Below are positions 36,301 to 48,076 of a stretch of DNA of 64,000 bases, one piece after another (the first letter of the stretch is position 1; every line of letters starts with the position of its first letter). Source of the stretch: Cryptomeria japonica (lineage: Eukaryota; Streptophyta; Pinopsida; Cupressales; Cupressaceae). Location: positions 139,967,747 through 140,031,746 of the forward strand of contig NC_081412.1 of NCBI RefSeq assembly GCF_030272615.1. Reading direction: 5' to 3'. Position numbers and translations under genes: made by a program. The notes under the pieces are model-generated. The model was not told the origin of the DNA. It ran no database searches and was given only the letters and a program-made list of their open reading frames with translations.

Positions 36301-37075
36301 GGAGATATCCAAGCCTCTTGATTCTAGAAATGACGATACTTTTCTATCTACTTCATGGCTCCCGCAGGGTGATATCAAGGCATTGTATGAAATGAGGAAA
36401 GTGCCCACAATGGTTAAGCCTTGGGCAAAAGATCAATTGAACAAAGTTAAAATGTTCCTATAAAATACAATGGAGATAGTTGAAGAAGCCTATTTTAATG
36501 AAAATGCCCTTATTTACTGTTCTGCACAATGGGAACAATAGCTTCTTCAATTCTCAAAACAACACAAGATCATGAAGAAAATCATAGGATTAGAAGAAGA
36601 AGATGTGATTGCAAAAGAGGATTAATTGGGAGGAGGGACTATTGATAAATTACAATCATGTATGGACATTCTATACTTGAAGATAGAAATAATGGAGTAG
36701 AGCCACATCAAGGTGTTGAAATAACATTGTCCACTCCTTGATGCACTTGAGAAATATGAGCAATTCTTGATCAAATTGTTAGGAAAGTATGGCCATAGCC
36801 TCAAATAGAATGGAGTGTTACATCAAGAGGTTATACTCAGCAAGTGGGACTCTTAAGTTGATGATTATTTTGTAGATACTGTGAAGGTTGCTATTGACAA
36901 AATGAATTGATATATGTATGTAATTTTCATGTGTCAAGGAGCTGAGACAATAATGGACCAAATGGTTAGCAAGTCTGGCAGTATAAAGGAGATACTTAGA
37001 GTATCTAAATTGAGGATAAGTTACATTGTTGACCCACCTACTGCTTCCCTGGACTGCTTCATCAACAACTACTAA
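33355..37075 (+). pseudogene. LTR-borne ORF of element G, copy 2
   Basis: Same ORF as 19482-23224: ATG at 33355 (MDPSPRKK) and stop at 37073-37075. Stops and frameshifts sit at different places from copy 1. For example, the early part reads through EIEDIKTQLTS where copy 1 has a stop. Landmarks shared with copy 1 are SVSRGKKKGKA, VPGEGTFQIESTETQPP, the basic VAKKRRVEKKQKEP and the acidic HVEHDEQHER. Independent decay of two copies is the best evidence that a full-length ORF existed in the ancestral LTR. No known domain recognised. Confidence 0.7.
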
Positions 37076-37350
37076 AACTACAAGAAGAAGTAAATAATGA
37101 ACTTGTAGTTGTAAAAAGCACTGGAGTACTGTCAGCACAATCACCGCTGCTACAACTGAGCCTTCAACTGGAGCTACATTTAATACTTACTTTTTGAGTA
37201 TTCCTTTTGCATTATTCAAAGTTCTTGTTGTTGGGGCACCATTTTGGAACTGAACATTGAGTACTAGTTTAGTAGTACTTAACTGGAGTTCATAGGCAGT
37301 GACTTGCATGTCGACTAGAACTCCCCCTTCTATAATCCTAGTTTGTAGGT

Positions 37351-38970
37351 GTGGAGGGGAAAAGCAAGACCAGGTGACTAGGACCTAATCCCACTTTTGC
37401 CAACACATTGTGAATATGAAAGAGCCTAGGGAGATAACTCACTTTGGCTACTTGTAAGAAAGAGAGATCCAAGTATTATCTCTTAGGGTTTCTAGTCCTC
37501 TTGTTGTATATGAAGAGAAGGTGTGGAAAATAGGCTTGATTTATCAACTAGACTAGGAAATGAACAGTGAGGCATATATGAACTGAAATTACAGAAACTT
37601 GTAGGATTGAAATCGAGATACTAAAATCAGGGAAGGGGGAGAAATTTGAATGTGTACCTGGTGTTGAAAAATGAGCTAAACTGACTGGGACAAGGGTGCC
37701 ATGCCCCTGTCTTGATTCTGCAAACAGGAAGTTACAACTAAAGGTCTGCTAACTTGATGTTCTGAGCTTCCACCCTGCTAAATTTCACCTGAAATTGGGG
37801 GGACTGGGGTGCCACGCCCTTGTCCCTAATGATTCTGGGATAGATCCAAATCCTTAAGACATTCCCTGTGCCTTTTAGTAGTCTTGAAAGTCTTCAGGGT
37901 ACCTCTACCTGCACTTGCAACTTAAAATAGGGTTTTGGGTGGCTATATGAAGGCGAAACCCCTGTTTTGGTGATTTCCACCTCAACAAATAGTCCATTTT
38001 TATAGTAAAATAGTGTGTGCAGGAATCTTGTGTGTGGAAGACCCTAAAATGATGTATGTAAACAATCTAGAGTAACCTTATGCTTTAAAGAGTAAACCCT
38101 AAATGCTTTTAATTGACAAAGTAAATACTCTAAATCAATGATGCTAAGTGATCTAAAGCATAAATTTAAATCTACAAATTGATGTAATGAAGCTCATACA
38201 AAGACATCAAAACAACATGAAATCATACCCAACCCCAAGGGAGGGTTACAAGCCAATCTTCAGCCGGTGATCTCCTATTGCTTTCCTACATCTTCAAAAT
38301 CCCCCAATTGATGAAAGAATGCTTAGTGAATGCTTGATAGATGCTGTTGAATGTTGTTGAAGACTCCAAAAGACCTTTTCTTTCACTGCATAGAAGGCTC
38401 CTTAGCCAAAAAACTTCTTAGCCTTCAAATGAAGAAAGAGAGATCTTATGTATGAAACCCTAGATCCTAATTTCATCTTTAGGCCGACCTAGGATTTGAA
38501 TTTCCTGCCAGTTTATTGGGGTTAATAATTATAATATCATCAAATTATGTTCCCAAAATTTCGGGAAAAATGTCAATGATCGTGTGTAACTTACACACGG
38601 TTTGACCAAATTTCCACCAAATTTTCAATGTCGTTAGATATGATGATTTTAGAGGGAATCCCAAAGTTACAACTGATTTCGAGATGTTTTGATATGCGAA
38701 ATCAGGCATTAAAGCTCGAAATAAGACATAATTAGGATTTATGATTTAATGACTTATTGGAGGAATAAATTAAAAAGGGGCACACTTAAGGTAAAGGGCC
38801 CAATTTTATGATGTGGAGAGGGATGAAATATAACTTTAGATTTAATTAAATTAATTAATTAAATGCTTAAAGGGAAATTACAATGCAAGATGCAAATACA
38901 CTAAGGCGAGTGCTAAACTAAGCATAGAATTGTACCACCCTAGCAAGGGTGTACAATTTACGACATTATA
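37351..38970. mobile_element. Insertion F: 1.6 kb solo-LTR-like element in the G 3' LTR
   Basis: Interrupts the LTR between TTTGTAGG and CATGGTGCC, which are adjacent in the 5' LTR. Flanking direct repeats are GTAGG (37346-37350) and GTAAG (38971-38975), one mismatch. The insert starts TGTGGAGGGGAAAAG and ends ...CGACATTATA, so the 3' CA is missing or mutated. No ORF or primer site seen. A solo LTR is the simplest reading; a truncated non-autonomous element is possible. Confidence 0.7.
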
Positions 38971-39624
38971 GTAAGCATGGTGCCTTCCTAGAGTGTAGGG
39001 TTAAACTCTATAAATTGTAGAATTTGGGCCATTTTGAGGGTTCGCGAATTGATGATTCAAAGCCAGTTAGTTAGTAGATTTTAAGAAGTTTTCTCTCACA
39101 AACTCTTGAAATGTTGTTATTCATTTTACAAAGTTTAATGCAAAGCAATTTGTCGATTGCTCGATCTATAGTATGCGTTCTCTTGGTTACAGTTCTTCAT
39201 AGTTTGGTATCTTCTTCCATTTGTATCGGCACTTTGTCCTTCCAATTTTATCGTTTTGTGAATCATATTAGGCATTTTAATGGTATATGAGGAGTGAAGC
39301 GGTATAAGATTTATATGATCCTGTGATACTCATTTCTATTCATATGTGAGTTATCTAGCTTTCCATATTTGTTGGAACATTACGTTGAATGTTGATCAAG
39401 TGTTATTGGCAATACCTTCTTGTGATAAACTAATTTCGTAGTTCACCCAGTTGTTGTGTATTGATCTCTTTATCTTCTCTTGTTACCTTAGCCTATCTTT
39501 TGACATTTCTTTGAATTAGATTCAAGAATTCTGAAATACCTAACCCCAAAAGAGATAAATAACTTTTCTTGTAGTTACGATCAATAGGCCCCTTAACAGG
39601 TACAACTACCTCAACCACCGAGTT

Positions 39625-42110
39625 TGTTATGCCCCGCCAAGGAACCTGGTAGGACAAGAACAAAAGTTCCAAAATATGCTACAATATTTTTTTTTTTAAT
39701 ATAACATACATCTACCACGTCTAGAAAGTAAACATACTTAATGCCCTTACAGGTTCCCTTTAATGTTCATCAACATAATTGAAAGATATAACCGCTTAAC
39801 ACATAACATAATGTGCATAAAATAAACATACAATGATCTTCTTAATTATGAGCATGATATAATAATTCACAACACATTAACTTTACTACCTATTGAATAT
39901 GCTACAAAGCTTTTATCATTTCACTTGAGATCAAAGTAAAAGTACATAACAATCCCATTTCCCATAATCCCATTCCCACTATAGATTGAATACTATCCTT
40001 TGCATCATTTTCCCCTTGATTATTATTTACAACATCCATACAATTAATACTTTTCATTTGATAACAACATATATAATAATGCAATTGCAATTTATATTAA
40101 TGCCTTCTACTCAATTTTCATAATAACACAATAAGATCATAAAGGGATAGATTAGGAAGGGTAACATAACTTTTAAAAACATTGTTTCAAATACAAAGTA
40201 ATCATCCCTTATCATAGTTCCTATAAACTACCCTCCCTTTTACAATGCTTTTCATAAAATTACATGTTTATTATAAGGCCATTCATGGCTTACAAATGAT
40301 ATTTACAATATTTGAATGTACTAGCTCAAAAGAAAGGTCTTCAACATCTTCAATCAAGGATCAAGAAGCATCATCAAAAGAGATCACGAACACACCTCAA
40401 AAAAAATATTTACCACCCAACCACGTGGAACCACAAAGGTCCACTCCCCCGTGCTAGGAGATAAAACCAAGGTCCACGCAAGTACTAGGGCAATACTAAG
40501 GCCATGAGACATGTTTCCCCAAAAAAATAAACAAGAACCACATATCACATAACAACATCAAATAACATCACAAGAGAGAAAGAGAGAACCAAAACACCTA
40601 CCAGGTGGGTGTCATCATACAACCTTAATGTTGGGATCCACCCTGCCTACCATGTATCGTGGTCCCCTCTCAAAAGGATCCACCCAGCCTGTAACAATGT
40701 TCGCGGTACTCCAACAGGCCTATATGGACTAAAATAATCATTTATCTTGTATTAGTGTGTTATATCCCAACCCAACCCAAGTTCATTTTTAAAAAGGTCA
40801 TCACTTGAATTAAACCCACTCATAGGATCTCCTAGAAACCACTTTGGGTCCTGGCAACCTATAGTGAGCCACCCACCTAGGGTATCTAGTTACCCTACTC
40901 AAAACATTTATCAAATAAAAATAATAATAATTCATCTCACACAATAAGCATATAAGTTCAAGTACTCTCCCATGTACTCCAACCATAAGGATGAGTTTGA
41001 CCCATATCCCTAAGCCACAGTCAAGCATGAGAATGAGGTGGCCAATACATAACATATATAAAACATTTTATTTTATTTTTATCATGAACACCTCACATAC
41101 ATGAATTAGAGTCGTTAAAATAGAGGCACCTACTATAAAAAGCACCCAAACCCCTAAGAAGGAAAATCAACCCAAAGAACAAGTCAAAAACCTATTAAAA
41201 TTGAACCATGTTTCTTGTTGTTTAATAGATATTTATCTTGATAAATGGTTTGAGTGAAGACTGAAATATATTTGAGAAAATAGTATAATGATTTATATTT
41301 AATTTTAGCCTCAACCAAAGATTATAATAAAAGTTTAAATAAATTTTATTAAAACTATTTAAAACCCTCTTTGATAGAGTTGAGTAAAAGAGTATGTTCA
41401 TAAATTAATTTTAAATCATTAAAATATAATGGATTATTATAACATTTGGAGTTTTATTTCATATCCATTTATTTTATAATCCTTTGGTTTTAGTTTGAGG
41501 AAGATATTTGATGCCCTAGTGACACAAACAATGAATGATTTTTAGTTTTGATTGACAGAAAATTAGTCTCGGGACAGGGAACATAACTTTCAAACTAACC
41601 GTTGGATTTTCCTAAATTTTGAATATGTTTTAGTAAGCCTAGATTTCTATGTTTTTCACTAAAGTGATTTGACAAATAATATCTATAGTGAAAGTTATGA
41701 ATAACAGAATCAAAACTAGCAAAACTGGGACAATTAAAAATTATAAAAATAAAACTAAAACAAATACAAGAGTTATTACTCCCAACATGACACTCATTTT
41801 CTCTAGGTTGAATTTCCTAGCCAAGCATATCCCTTACACAAACAAAGAAAGAAGCAGAAGAAAGTATTTCAAGAATAACACTTAGATAGCTAACAAAAAT
41901 CTCAAATAACACATATAGCTCAACGGTAACTATCAAGACTCATACAAGAGAAGTCATAGGTTCAAAACTCATTGACTAATATAACATTATTTTAAACCTC
42001 AATCTTTCTATTTTATCCTTTTATATATATATATATATATAGAATTAATAAAAACAAATCTTATTTTACACATACATACAATATATATATATAGGCATAT
42101 ATGTGTGCAC

Positions 42111-42196
<86 letters not shown>

Positions 42197-42913
42197 CTTT
42201 TGTTTCATCTTTTTAATGCAACATAACATAAACCACTTAAATCATTTAATGTGTAGGTATCCTATCAAAGAAATAAAAAAAAAATACGAACAATATAAAT
42301 TTGAACCAATCAAAATACTCAACCCAATACCCATCATAAACATGACATTGCCCAACCCTCAAGATAGGGTGATCTTTGTAAACAGGAGACCTACGTCCAA
42401 TAGGTTTACTTGTGGGAACCTTGGTGTTATCTCCGCAACAACAAAATTCAAGGATTTAGAGGCACGCTTAGACCTGTGTAGCCAAGTGGAGTTGATGCCC
42501 AGTACCTACAATCCTGCATCGCCGAAATACATATCCATATACAAATGATAAACAAGGAGGGGGAGTGCGACATCATGTGGGTCTCCGTAGAGTAACTACG
42601 ACTACCTCCCCTCATCCTACAGATATCTCATATAGTAATCTATTCCAAGCATGGTTGGGTTAGCATTGTTAGCTCGAGATAATAAATATAAAATATAGCA
42701 GCCATATGAAAAGATTATCATAATGAAATCATGTATATAAACCAACGAAACCCCTAACTCACTAATGCATCAGATAACATACTGAACCATAAAGGTGCAA
42801 ATATAACTAAATATGTCTCATCATCTACTCTAACAAGGAAATATAAAGTCCAACATCACCAAATATAACAAATAATGTCCATGCCAAGAAAAGTCGCTAG
42901 GGTGGGTATAACA
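39625..42913. mobile_element. Insertion B2: 3.3 kb solo-LTR-like element in the G 3' LTR
   Basis: Starts TGTTATGCCCCGCC and ends GGGTATAACA, short inverted LTR-like ends. Flanked by CGAGTT at 39619-39624 and 42915-42920, a duplicated target that is single (TGAGTT) in the 5' LTR at about 24,138. It shares start, the GTGGAACCACAAAGG...CCCCCGTGCTAGGAG block (about 40,425) and the TTAGACCTGTG block (about 42,467) with B1. No coding sequence is seen. It includes a long (AT)n run. Confidence 0.75.
42113..42194. repeat. (AT)n microsatellite, 82 bp
   Basis: Uninterrupted AT dinucleotides inside insertion B2, with a shorter AT run at about 42,023-42,041. Translated ORFs through it are artefacts. Confidence 0.98.
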
Positions 42914-42979
42914 TCGAGTTACCCAACATCGTCGTGACTCAACTATAGAGACCTTGGAGTAATTGGCCTTTCAATATTG

Positions 42980-43105
42980 TAGGAAGTTGTTTCGCTACTT
43001 AACTTCCTTACACTATTAAGCTAGCCACCAAACATAATTATAGTTTATGCATTCCCCTTCCCATATTGAATTATTTTTACCTAAAGAAAACATGAATTAC
43101 AAATT
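42980..43105. other. Flank between G 3' LTR and element D
   Basis: 126 bp without partner in the 5' LTR of G. It ends in the AAATT target copy of element D and continues, in pre-insertion terms, at 50429. Confidence 0.6.
43101..43105. repeat. Element D target duplication, left copy (AAATT)
   Basis: AAATT directly before TGATGG of the left LTR; the identical right copy is at 50424-50428. Confidence 0.9.
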
Positions 43106-44550
43106 TGATGGTATGATGAAAGAATAAGTATCCAATAGAATACTAAGAGGGGGGCTAAATCAGTATATTGAAAAATTGATATAAAGTTCCCAAACTCAAA
43201 CTCAGTCAAACAAAGTAAGCATATCTCAGTCAAGATCAATATTCATAGGAATACTCGACATTAACCAGTTTAACTGTTATGACAACTTTAATAGTAAACA
43301 CCTTCAATCTTGTAAATGTCAACAATGCTTAATCATAACTCAACATATTCATCTCTCAATGCTTAAATACTTAACATGCCTTATCAGAAGTTAATCAAAT
43401 CAACAAATATGATCACAGCCACAAAATAATTCACCACTTGACACAAATTTTTATACGTGGAAAACCCAAATAGGTAAAAACCATGGTGAGATGGGACTCA
43501 CAAGGATAGCTATCTAAACTCTTTCAAAGTTTGCCCTGTTAGGAGCCAAATCATGTTAGAGCTTTACAATAAGTCCTATTAAGAACTAATTCCGGTTAGG
43601 AATCACCCGGTTAAGGGATTTACAAATATGCCTTGTTAGAAGCACAATACCCTGTTAGGAGTAACCTCACCGAAGGATTTAAGAATCCAAGCTAATGGAC
43701 CACCTTGTTAGAGGATTTAATGATTAACCAAGATTGTTAGAGCTTACCCGGTTAAGGGATTTTACTTCTGTTGTAATTGTTAGAAAATAATAGGTTTTCT
43801 TGATCTCTCTGAGTAGCACTATCTTTGCTTGATCAAATCCTTCTAAACTTCAATTTGCCTTCACTCAAAGTGCAGATCCATTCACTGGTTGGGCAACCAC
43901 ACACTCAACGGGTTTTCTATCAACCTTGCCAACAACCTTTACAAACAACTTCATCGACCTTAAATACAAATCAATTAGGTCGATAACACAACAAAAACCT
44001 AATTCTCATCATTGAGATTACAAACAAGTCGGTTCAATCTTGACCGTTAGAAATCATAACAATCTCTTCACATTCTTCAAGATAATTCCAACCGCTACAT
44101 GATCACTGCTCCATTGGATTTTGTAACCCATCACACGATGTGCATTAAATGCAATCCACTTTGCTCCTTCCCTAGACAATAAGCAAATGCACCAAACTAA
44201 TTTTAATTTCTCCTCATATAGTGATCACACGTGTCTCCATCATTACTGCTCATCAGATAATAAACCAACAAACTTGACCGGTTAGGGTTTAACAGTTGAT
44301 AGGGTTTACCGGTTGCATTACATGGAAAGGTTTAACCCTTCACACCAGTTCACCAGTTCAACTCGCAAACTTTACATACATCGGTTACAACATCTTGTAC
44401 AACTCTCTTCTTACCAGTTACAAGCCAATATCAAAAACAACAATATCAACAATAACATGAATACCTTATACCAATTCAATTGACATCAATGACAACATAT
44501 CATTAATGAAATCTCTTATGCAAAATGCCAAAAAACTCAAAATGCAAACA
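43106..44550 (-). repeat. Element D 3' LTR (left), 1,445 bp
   Basis: Begins TGATGGTATGATGAAAG and ends ...AAATGCAAACA. It keeps 125 bp (43155-43279) missing from the other LTR. Confidence 0.92.
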
Positions 44551-44563
44551 ATCTCCCCCTTTG
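44551..44563 (-). other. Element D polypurine tract
   Basis: Minus strand AAAGGGGGAGAT directly upstream of the 3' LTR, followed by the same flank as in element A. Confidence 0.88.
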
Positions 44564-44932
44564 GCATTGATGGCAATACAAATATCAATGCCTTTGATTG
44601 TTGCTAAGATTGGTGAATAGGAATCTTGGTTTACATTACCAAGTATTCACCTTGCTCTATGTGTCTTTAGCCTGTCACTAGTGAATAGGAATCCTGGTTT
44701 ACATTACCAAGTATTCACCTTGTCAAACACATAATTCTTCTCCTCAATCACATAATTCTTCTCCCCCTTTGACAGCAATGCCAAAGTGAAATTAAAACAT
44801 GTAATTATGCTCTCACTGTGTATCAGCATCATTCTACAACTAGATGCTCCCCCTATGGAATAAATCCACTCCTTCATCAATCCATATAAGATTCTACAAG
44901 TGATTCAGGGACTGATGAAATCAACATCATGT
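44564..44932 (-). other. Element D 3' untranslated region
   Basis: Between the pol stop and the polypurine tract. Contains a repeated phrase (GTGAATAGGAATCTTGGTTT at about 44,611, again with one change at about 44,680) and a second AAAGGGGGAG tract at about 44,762. Confidence 0.6.
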
Positions 44933-46483
44933 TCAACTGACTTCATGAAGAGGGACAACCCCCAATTGACTTCTAAGATACTCAAAATTCATCTTAGGTA
45001 GAGATTCGGTAAAGATATCTGCAAGCTGCTCCTTGGTAGAGACATGCTCCAAGATAACATCTTTACTTTGAACTTTTTCCCTCAAGAAGTGATATTTCAA
45101 TTCAATGTGCTTAGTCCTTGCATGCAAAACAAGATTTTTAGAAATGTTTATTGCACTTGTATTATCACACAACATCTTTATACGTTCTGATATTTTCATC
45201 TTCAAACCTTCCAAAATGTGTCTCATCCACGTAGCTTGTGTGCAATTCATATAAGATGCTACATATCTAGCTTCAACAGTAGATTGTGAAGTGCAACTCT
45301 TCTTTTTACTACTCCAAGAGACTAGCCTTCCTCCTAGAAAGAATGCTCCACTGGTAGTACTCTTCCGATCATCAATATTTCTTGCCCAATCAACATCTGT
45401 GTATGCCTCCAAGTCAAAATCTCCACCATATGGATACCATAATCCATAATCAATAGTACCTTTCAAATATCTAAATATTCTCTTAGTTTCCATAAGATGT
45501 GCCTCCTTTGGATTCTTCTGAAATCTAGCCACAATACCAACTGCATGGGCAATATTTGGTCGACTGTGAACAACATAGTGTAGTTTGCCAATCATTGACC
45601 TGAATTCCTTTTCATCTACAGACTTAGATGCATCTTCCTTGGACAATTTACAACCTATAACCATTGGGGTTCCAACTGGTTTACAGTCACTCATACCAAA
45701 AGTCTTCAAAACCTCCTTCACATACTTGGATTGAGTAATGAAAATACCATTCTTCATTTGCTGTATCTATAAGCCTATGAAATTTTTTATTTCCCCTACT
45801 AATGACATCTTAAATTCATTATTCATTTCATCTATAGAACAATTACTCATGTCATCATTTCCTCCAAACATAATGTCATCTACAAATACTTCACTGACCA
45901 GTATATCATCTCCTTCAGACTTGAGATAAATGTTGTTGTCATCATTGGTTCTAGCAAAGCCTATCTTCATTAGATGAGTATGAATTCATTCATACCATGC
46001 TCTGGGTGCCTGCTTTAGTCCATACAATGCTTTATGCAGTTTGCATACCATGTCTTCCTTATCTGTCAATGCATAACCATCAGGCTTCTCTATATAAACC
46101 TCTTCTTCCAATATCTCATTCAAGAATGCAGACTTGACATCCATTTGGTATACCTTGAACTTCTTATGAGCTGCAAATGCAAGTAGTTTTCTGACACCTT
46201 CCAGTCTTGCTACTGGTGTAAAAGTTTCTCCATAGTCTTCTCCTTCTTCTTTTGCATAACCTTTGCATACTAATCTTGCCTTATTGCAAACTACAACACC
46301 ATCTTCATTTAACTTATTTCTGAATACCCATTTAGTACCTATATCATTCTTGTTTACCGGTCGGGGTACCAGGGTCCAAGTGTTGTTCTTCTCAATTTGT
46401 TCCAACTCCTCCTCCATAGCTTTCACCCAATGATCATCACCAAATGCCTCTTTAGCATTTCTGGGTTCAAAGGTGGATATCAT
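44933..46483 (-). pseudogene. Element D reverse transcriptase and RNase H
   Basis: Copia-type RT begins with the conserved HWVKAMEEELEQIEKNNTW block (about 46,420) and GTKWVFRNKLNEDG. It continues with KARLVCKGYAKEEGEDYGETFTPVARLE, VYQMDVKSAFLNEILEEEVYIEKP and LHKALYGLKQAPRAWYE. The catalytic FVDDIMFGG is at about 45,880. RNase H follows, with RPNIAHAVGIVARF, RYLKGTIDYGLWY, AYTDVDWARNIDDRKSTTSG (catalytic Asp), and TKEQLADIFTESLP near the end. The pol stop is at 44933. Two stops, at about 45,985 and 45,765, break an otherwise continuous frame. Unlike G, most residues are well preserved, in line with younger LTRs. Confidence 0.95.
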
Positions 46484-47780
46484 TCAATAGTTCTCTCTTA
46501 TTCTCCTTCTAGTTAGTACTCCAACATCCTTATCCCTAATTATCTATTCAGGACTATGATTCGGTCTCACATACTTAGAAATAACATGATCATTCTCTTC
46601 GAGTTCATTTTCTTCATTGTCATCTTCCTCTGAATTTATTTGTTCTGGTTGAACAAGTACATCAGGATTTGCTTTACCGGTTTCTGATTTAACAGTTTCA
46701 GGTTCTAAAAGCAAAATGCAAGGATTTTCATCCTTCTTCTCAGAATTGGTTCCTTCTGATATTTCAGGACATTCATCTACACAAACATCAACATTCTCAA
46801 CAATTTTCTATGTCCGATTGTTGAAGCATTTATAGGCCTTACTCTTGGTGGAATAGCCAAGAAATATGCCTTCATCGCTCTTACCTTCAAAATTTCTTAT
46901 GTAGTCACCTCTTTTAATAAAACATTTGCTACCAAATATTTTTAAATAGCTTACATCAGGTGATCTCCCATACAAGTACTCATATGGGGTTTTGTCCTTA
47001 CCTCTTTTTACCAGAACTCAGTTCATTGTGTAGATAGTTGTACTTACAACTTCTTTCCAAAAGGTTTTTGATACATCTCCTTGTATCAACATAGTTCTAT
47101 CAGCTTCAACCACTAACCTGTTGTTTCTCTCTGCTATACCATTCTGTTGTGGTGTCCTTGGTGCAAAAAGTTGCCGCTTGATACCATTATCATCACAATA
47201 TTTAATGAACTTTGCATAAGTGAATTCACCGCCTTGATCTGTTCTTAGACATTTTATCTTTTTGCCACTCTCTTTCTCAGCTAAGGCTCTGAATGCCTTG
47301 AATTTCCAAAAGCTTCATTCTTATCCTTCAGGAATGTGACCCACATCATCCTTGAACAATCATTAGTGAAGATCATAAAGTATTTGTCACCTTGAATGCT
47401 TCTTGTTCTTATTGGTCCACATAGGTTTGTATGAACCAAATCTAACAAGTGTTCTGCTGAGAAGGTCTTTCTCTTGAAAGTTGAAGAAGTCATCTTTCCT
47501 AGTTGACATTCTTTACAAAGAGCATTAATCGGTTTGTCTAGCTGAGGCAGACCTCTTACTGTCTTAGACTTGCTTGCTTTAATAATATTGTCAAAATTTA
47601 TATGACAAAATCTCCCATGCCAAAGCCAGTTATCATCTATTTTTGCAATCAGACAATTGCTTACTTTAGGATTGAGATGAAATAGATTACCTCTGGTCTA
47701 TTTGCCAATTGCAATCAATTCACCTTTGTTGTCAAAGATTTTTCATATACCATTTCTAAACTCCAGTGGGTAACCTATGT
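46484..47780 (-). pseudogene. Element D integrase remnant
   Basis: Copia integrase located between protease and RT. GAG-pre-integrase zinc block reads LWHGRFCHINFDNIIKA...CKECQLGKM (about 47,640-47,490). The core starts LDLVHTNLCGPIRT (first Asp changed to His-Thr context), then FTNDCSRMMWVTFLK. The rest of the core and the C-terminal part (with QQNGIAERNN, catalytic Glu, at about 47,140) is spread over frames down to 46,800. Frameshifts and stops are frequent here, more than in RT. Confidence 0.82.
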
Positions 47781-48076
47781 CATTAAGTTGTGCCACACTT
47801 AACAGATTGTGCTTTAGACCTTCAACCCAATAGACATCATCAGCACTGCTCTTCCCATGTAAAGAGAAATAACTCCCAAGTACCTTTTACCATACAAGGT
47901 GAGTCATTGCCAAATTTGACAACACCACCATCAAATTCCTTCAGGAAAATAAATTTGCTCCGATCACTGGTCATGTGATGTGAACAACCACTATCAATGA
48001 TCCAATCATTAGAGTTATCCATTTTGGATACTAGTGCCTTCGAATTTGATACTTCTTCCTTAATTGCTACAAACAC
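47781..48076 (-). pseudogene. Element D protease
   Basis: Copia retropepsin with active site DWIIDSGCSHHMT at about 47,990 and FIFLKEFDGGVVKFGNDS downstream. The active-site Asp is kept. The open stretch runs 47,840-48,076, in frame with the end of gag. Confidence 0.85.

Larger units (their letters stand above)
18073..42979 (+). mobile_element. Element G: giant Ty3/gypsy retrotransposon with ORF in its LTRs
   Basis: Two direct repeats, 18073-24277 and 31908-42979, flank a 7.6 kb interior with a primer site and a gag-pol region. The right repeat contains insertions F (37351-38970) and B2 (39625-42913). Without them it is about 6.15 kb, against 6.13 kb for the matching part of the left one. 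Total element size without nested DNA is about 20 kb. LTR start is TGTTATGCCTTGCAC at 31908 (TTTTATGCC at 18073). The right LTR lacks the last 77 bp or so, so no target duplication can be tested. No strong polypurine tract is visible before 31908. By eye the LTRs differ by about 8-9% over a 330-bp stretch. The integrase and the second RNase H place it near the Tat/Athila side of Ty3/gypsy. Confidence 0.82.
31908..42979 (+). repeat. Element G 3' LTR with two nested insertions
   Basis: Starts TGTTATGCCTTGCAC. Matching segments are 31908-37350, 38976-39624 and about 42921-42979, joined across insertions F and B2. The outer end is lost: homology to the 5' LTR stops after TTTCAATATTG. It retains a TATA box and the second copy of the LTR ORF. 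Confidence 0.82.

Noticed and set aside
42105-42548. Open frame of 147 codons starting with a Tyr-Ile repeat
   Set aside because: It is the translation of the (AT)n microsatellite inside B2; the rest has no motif.
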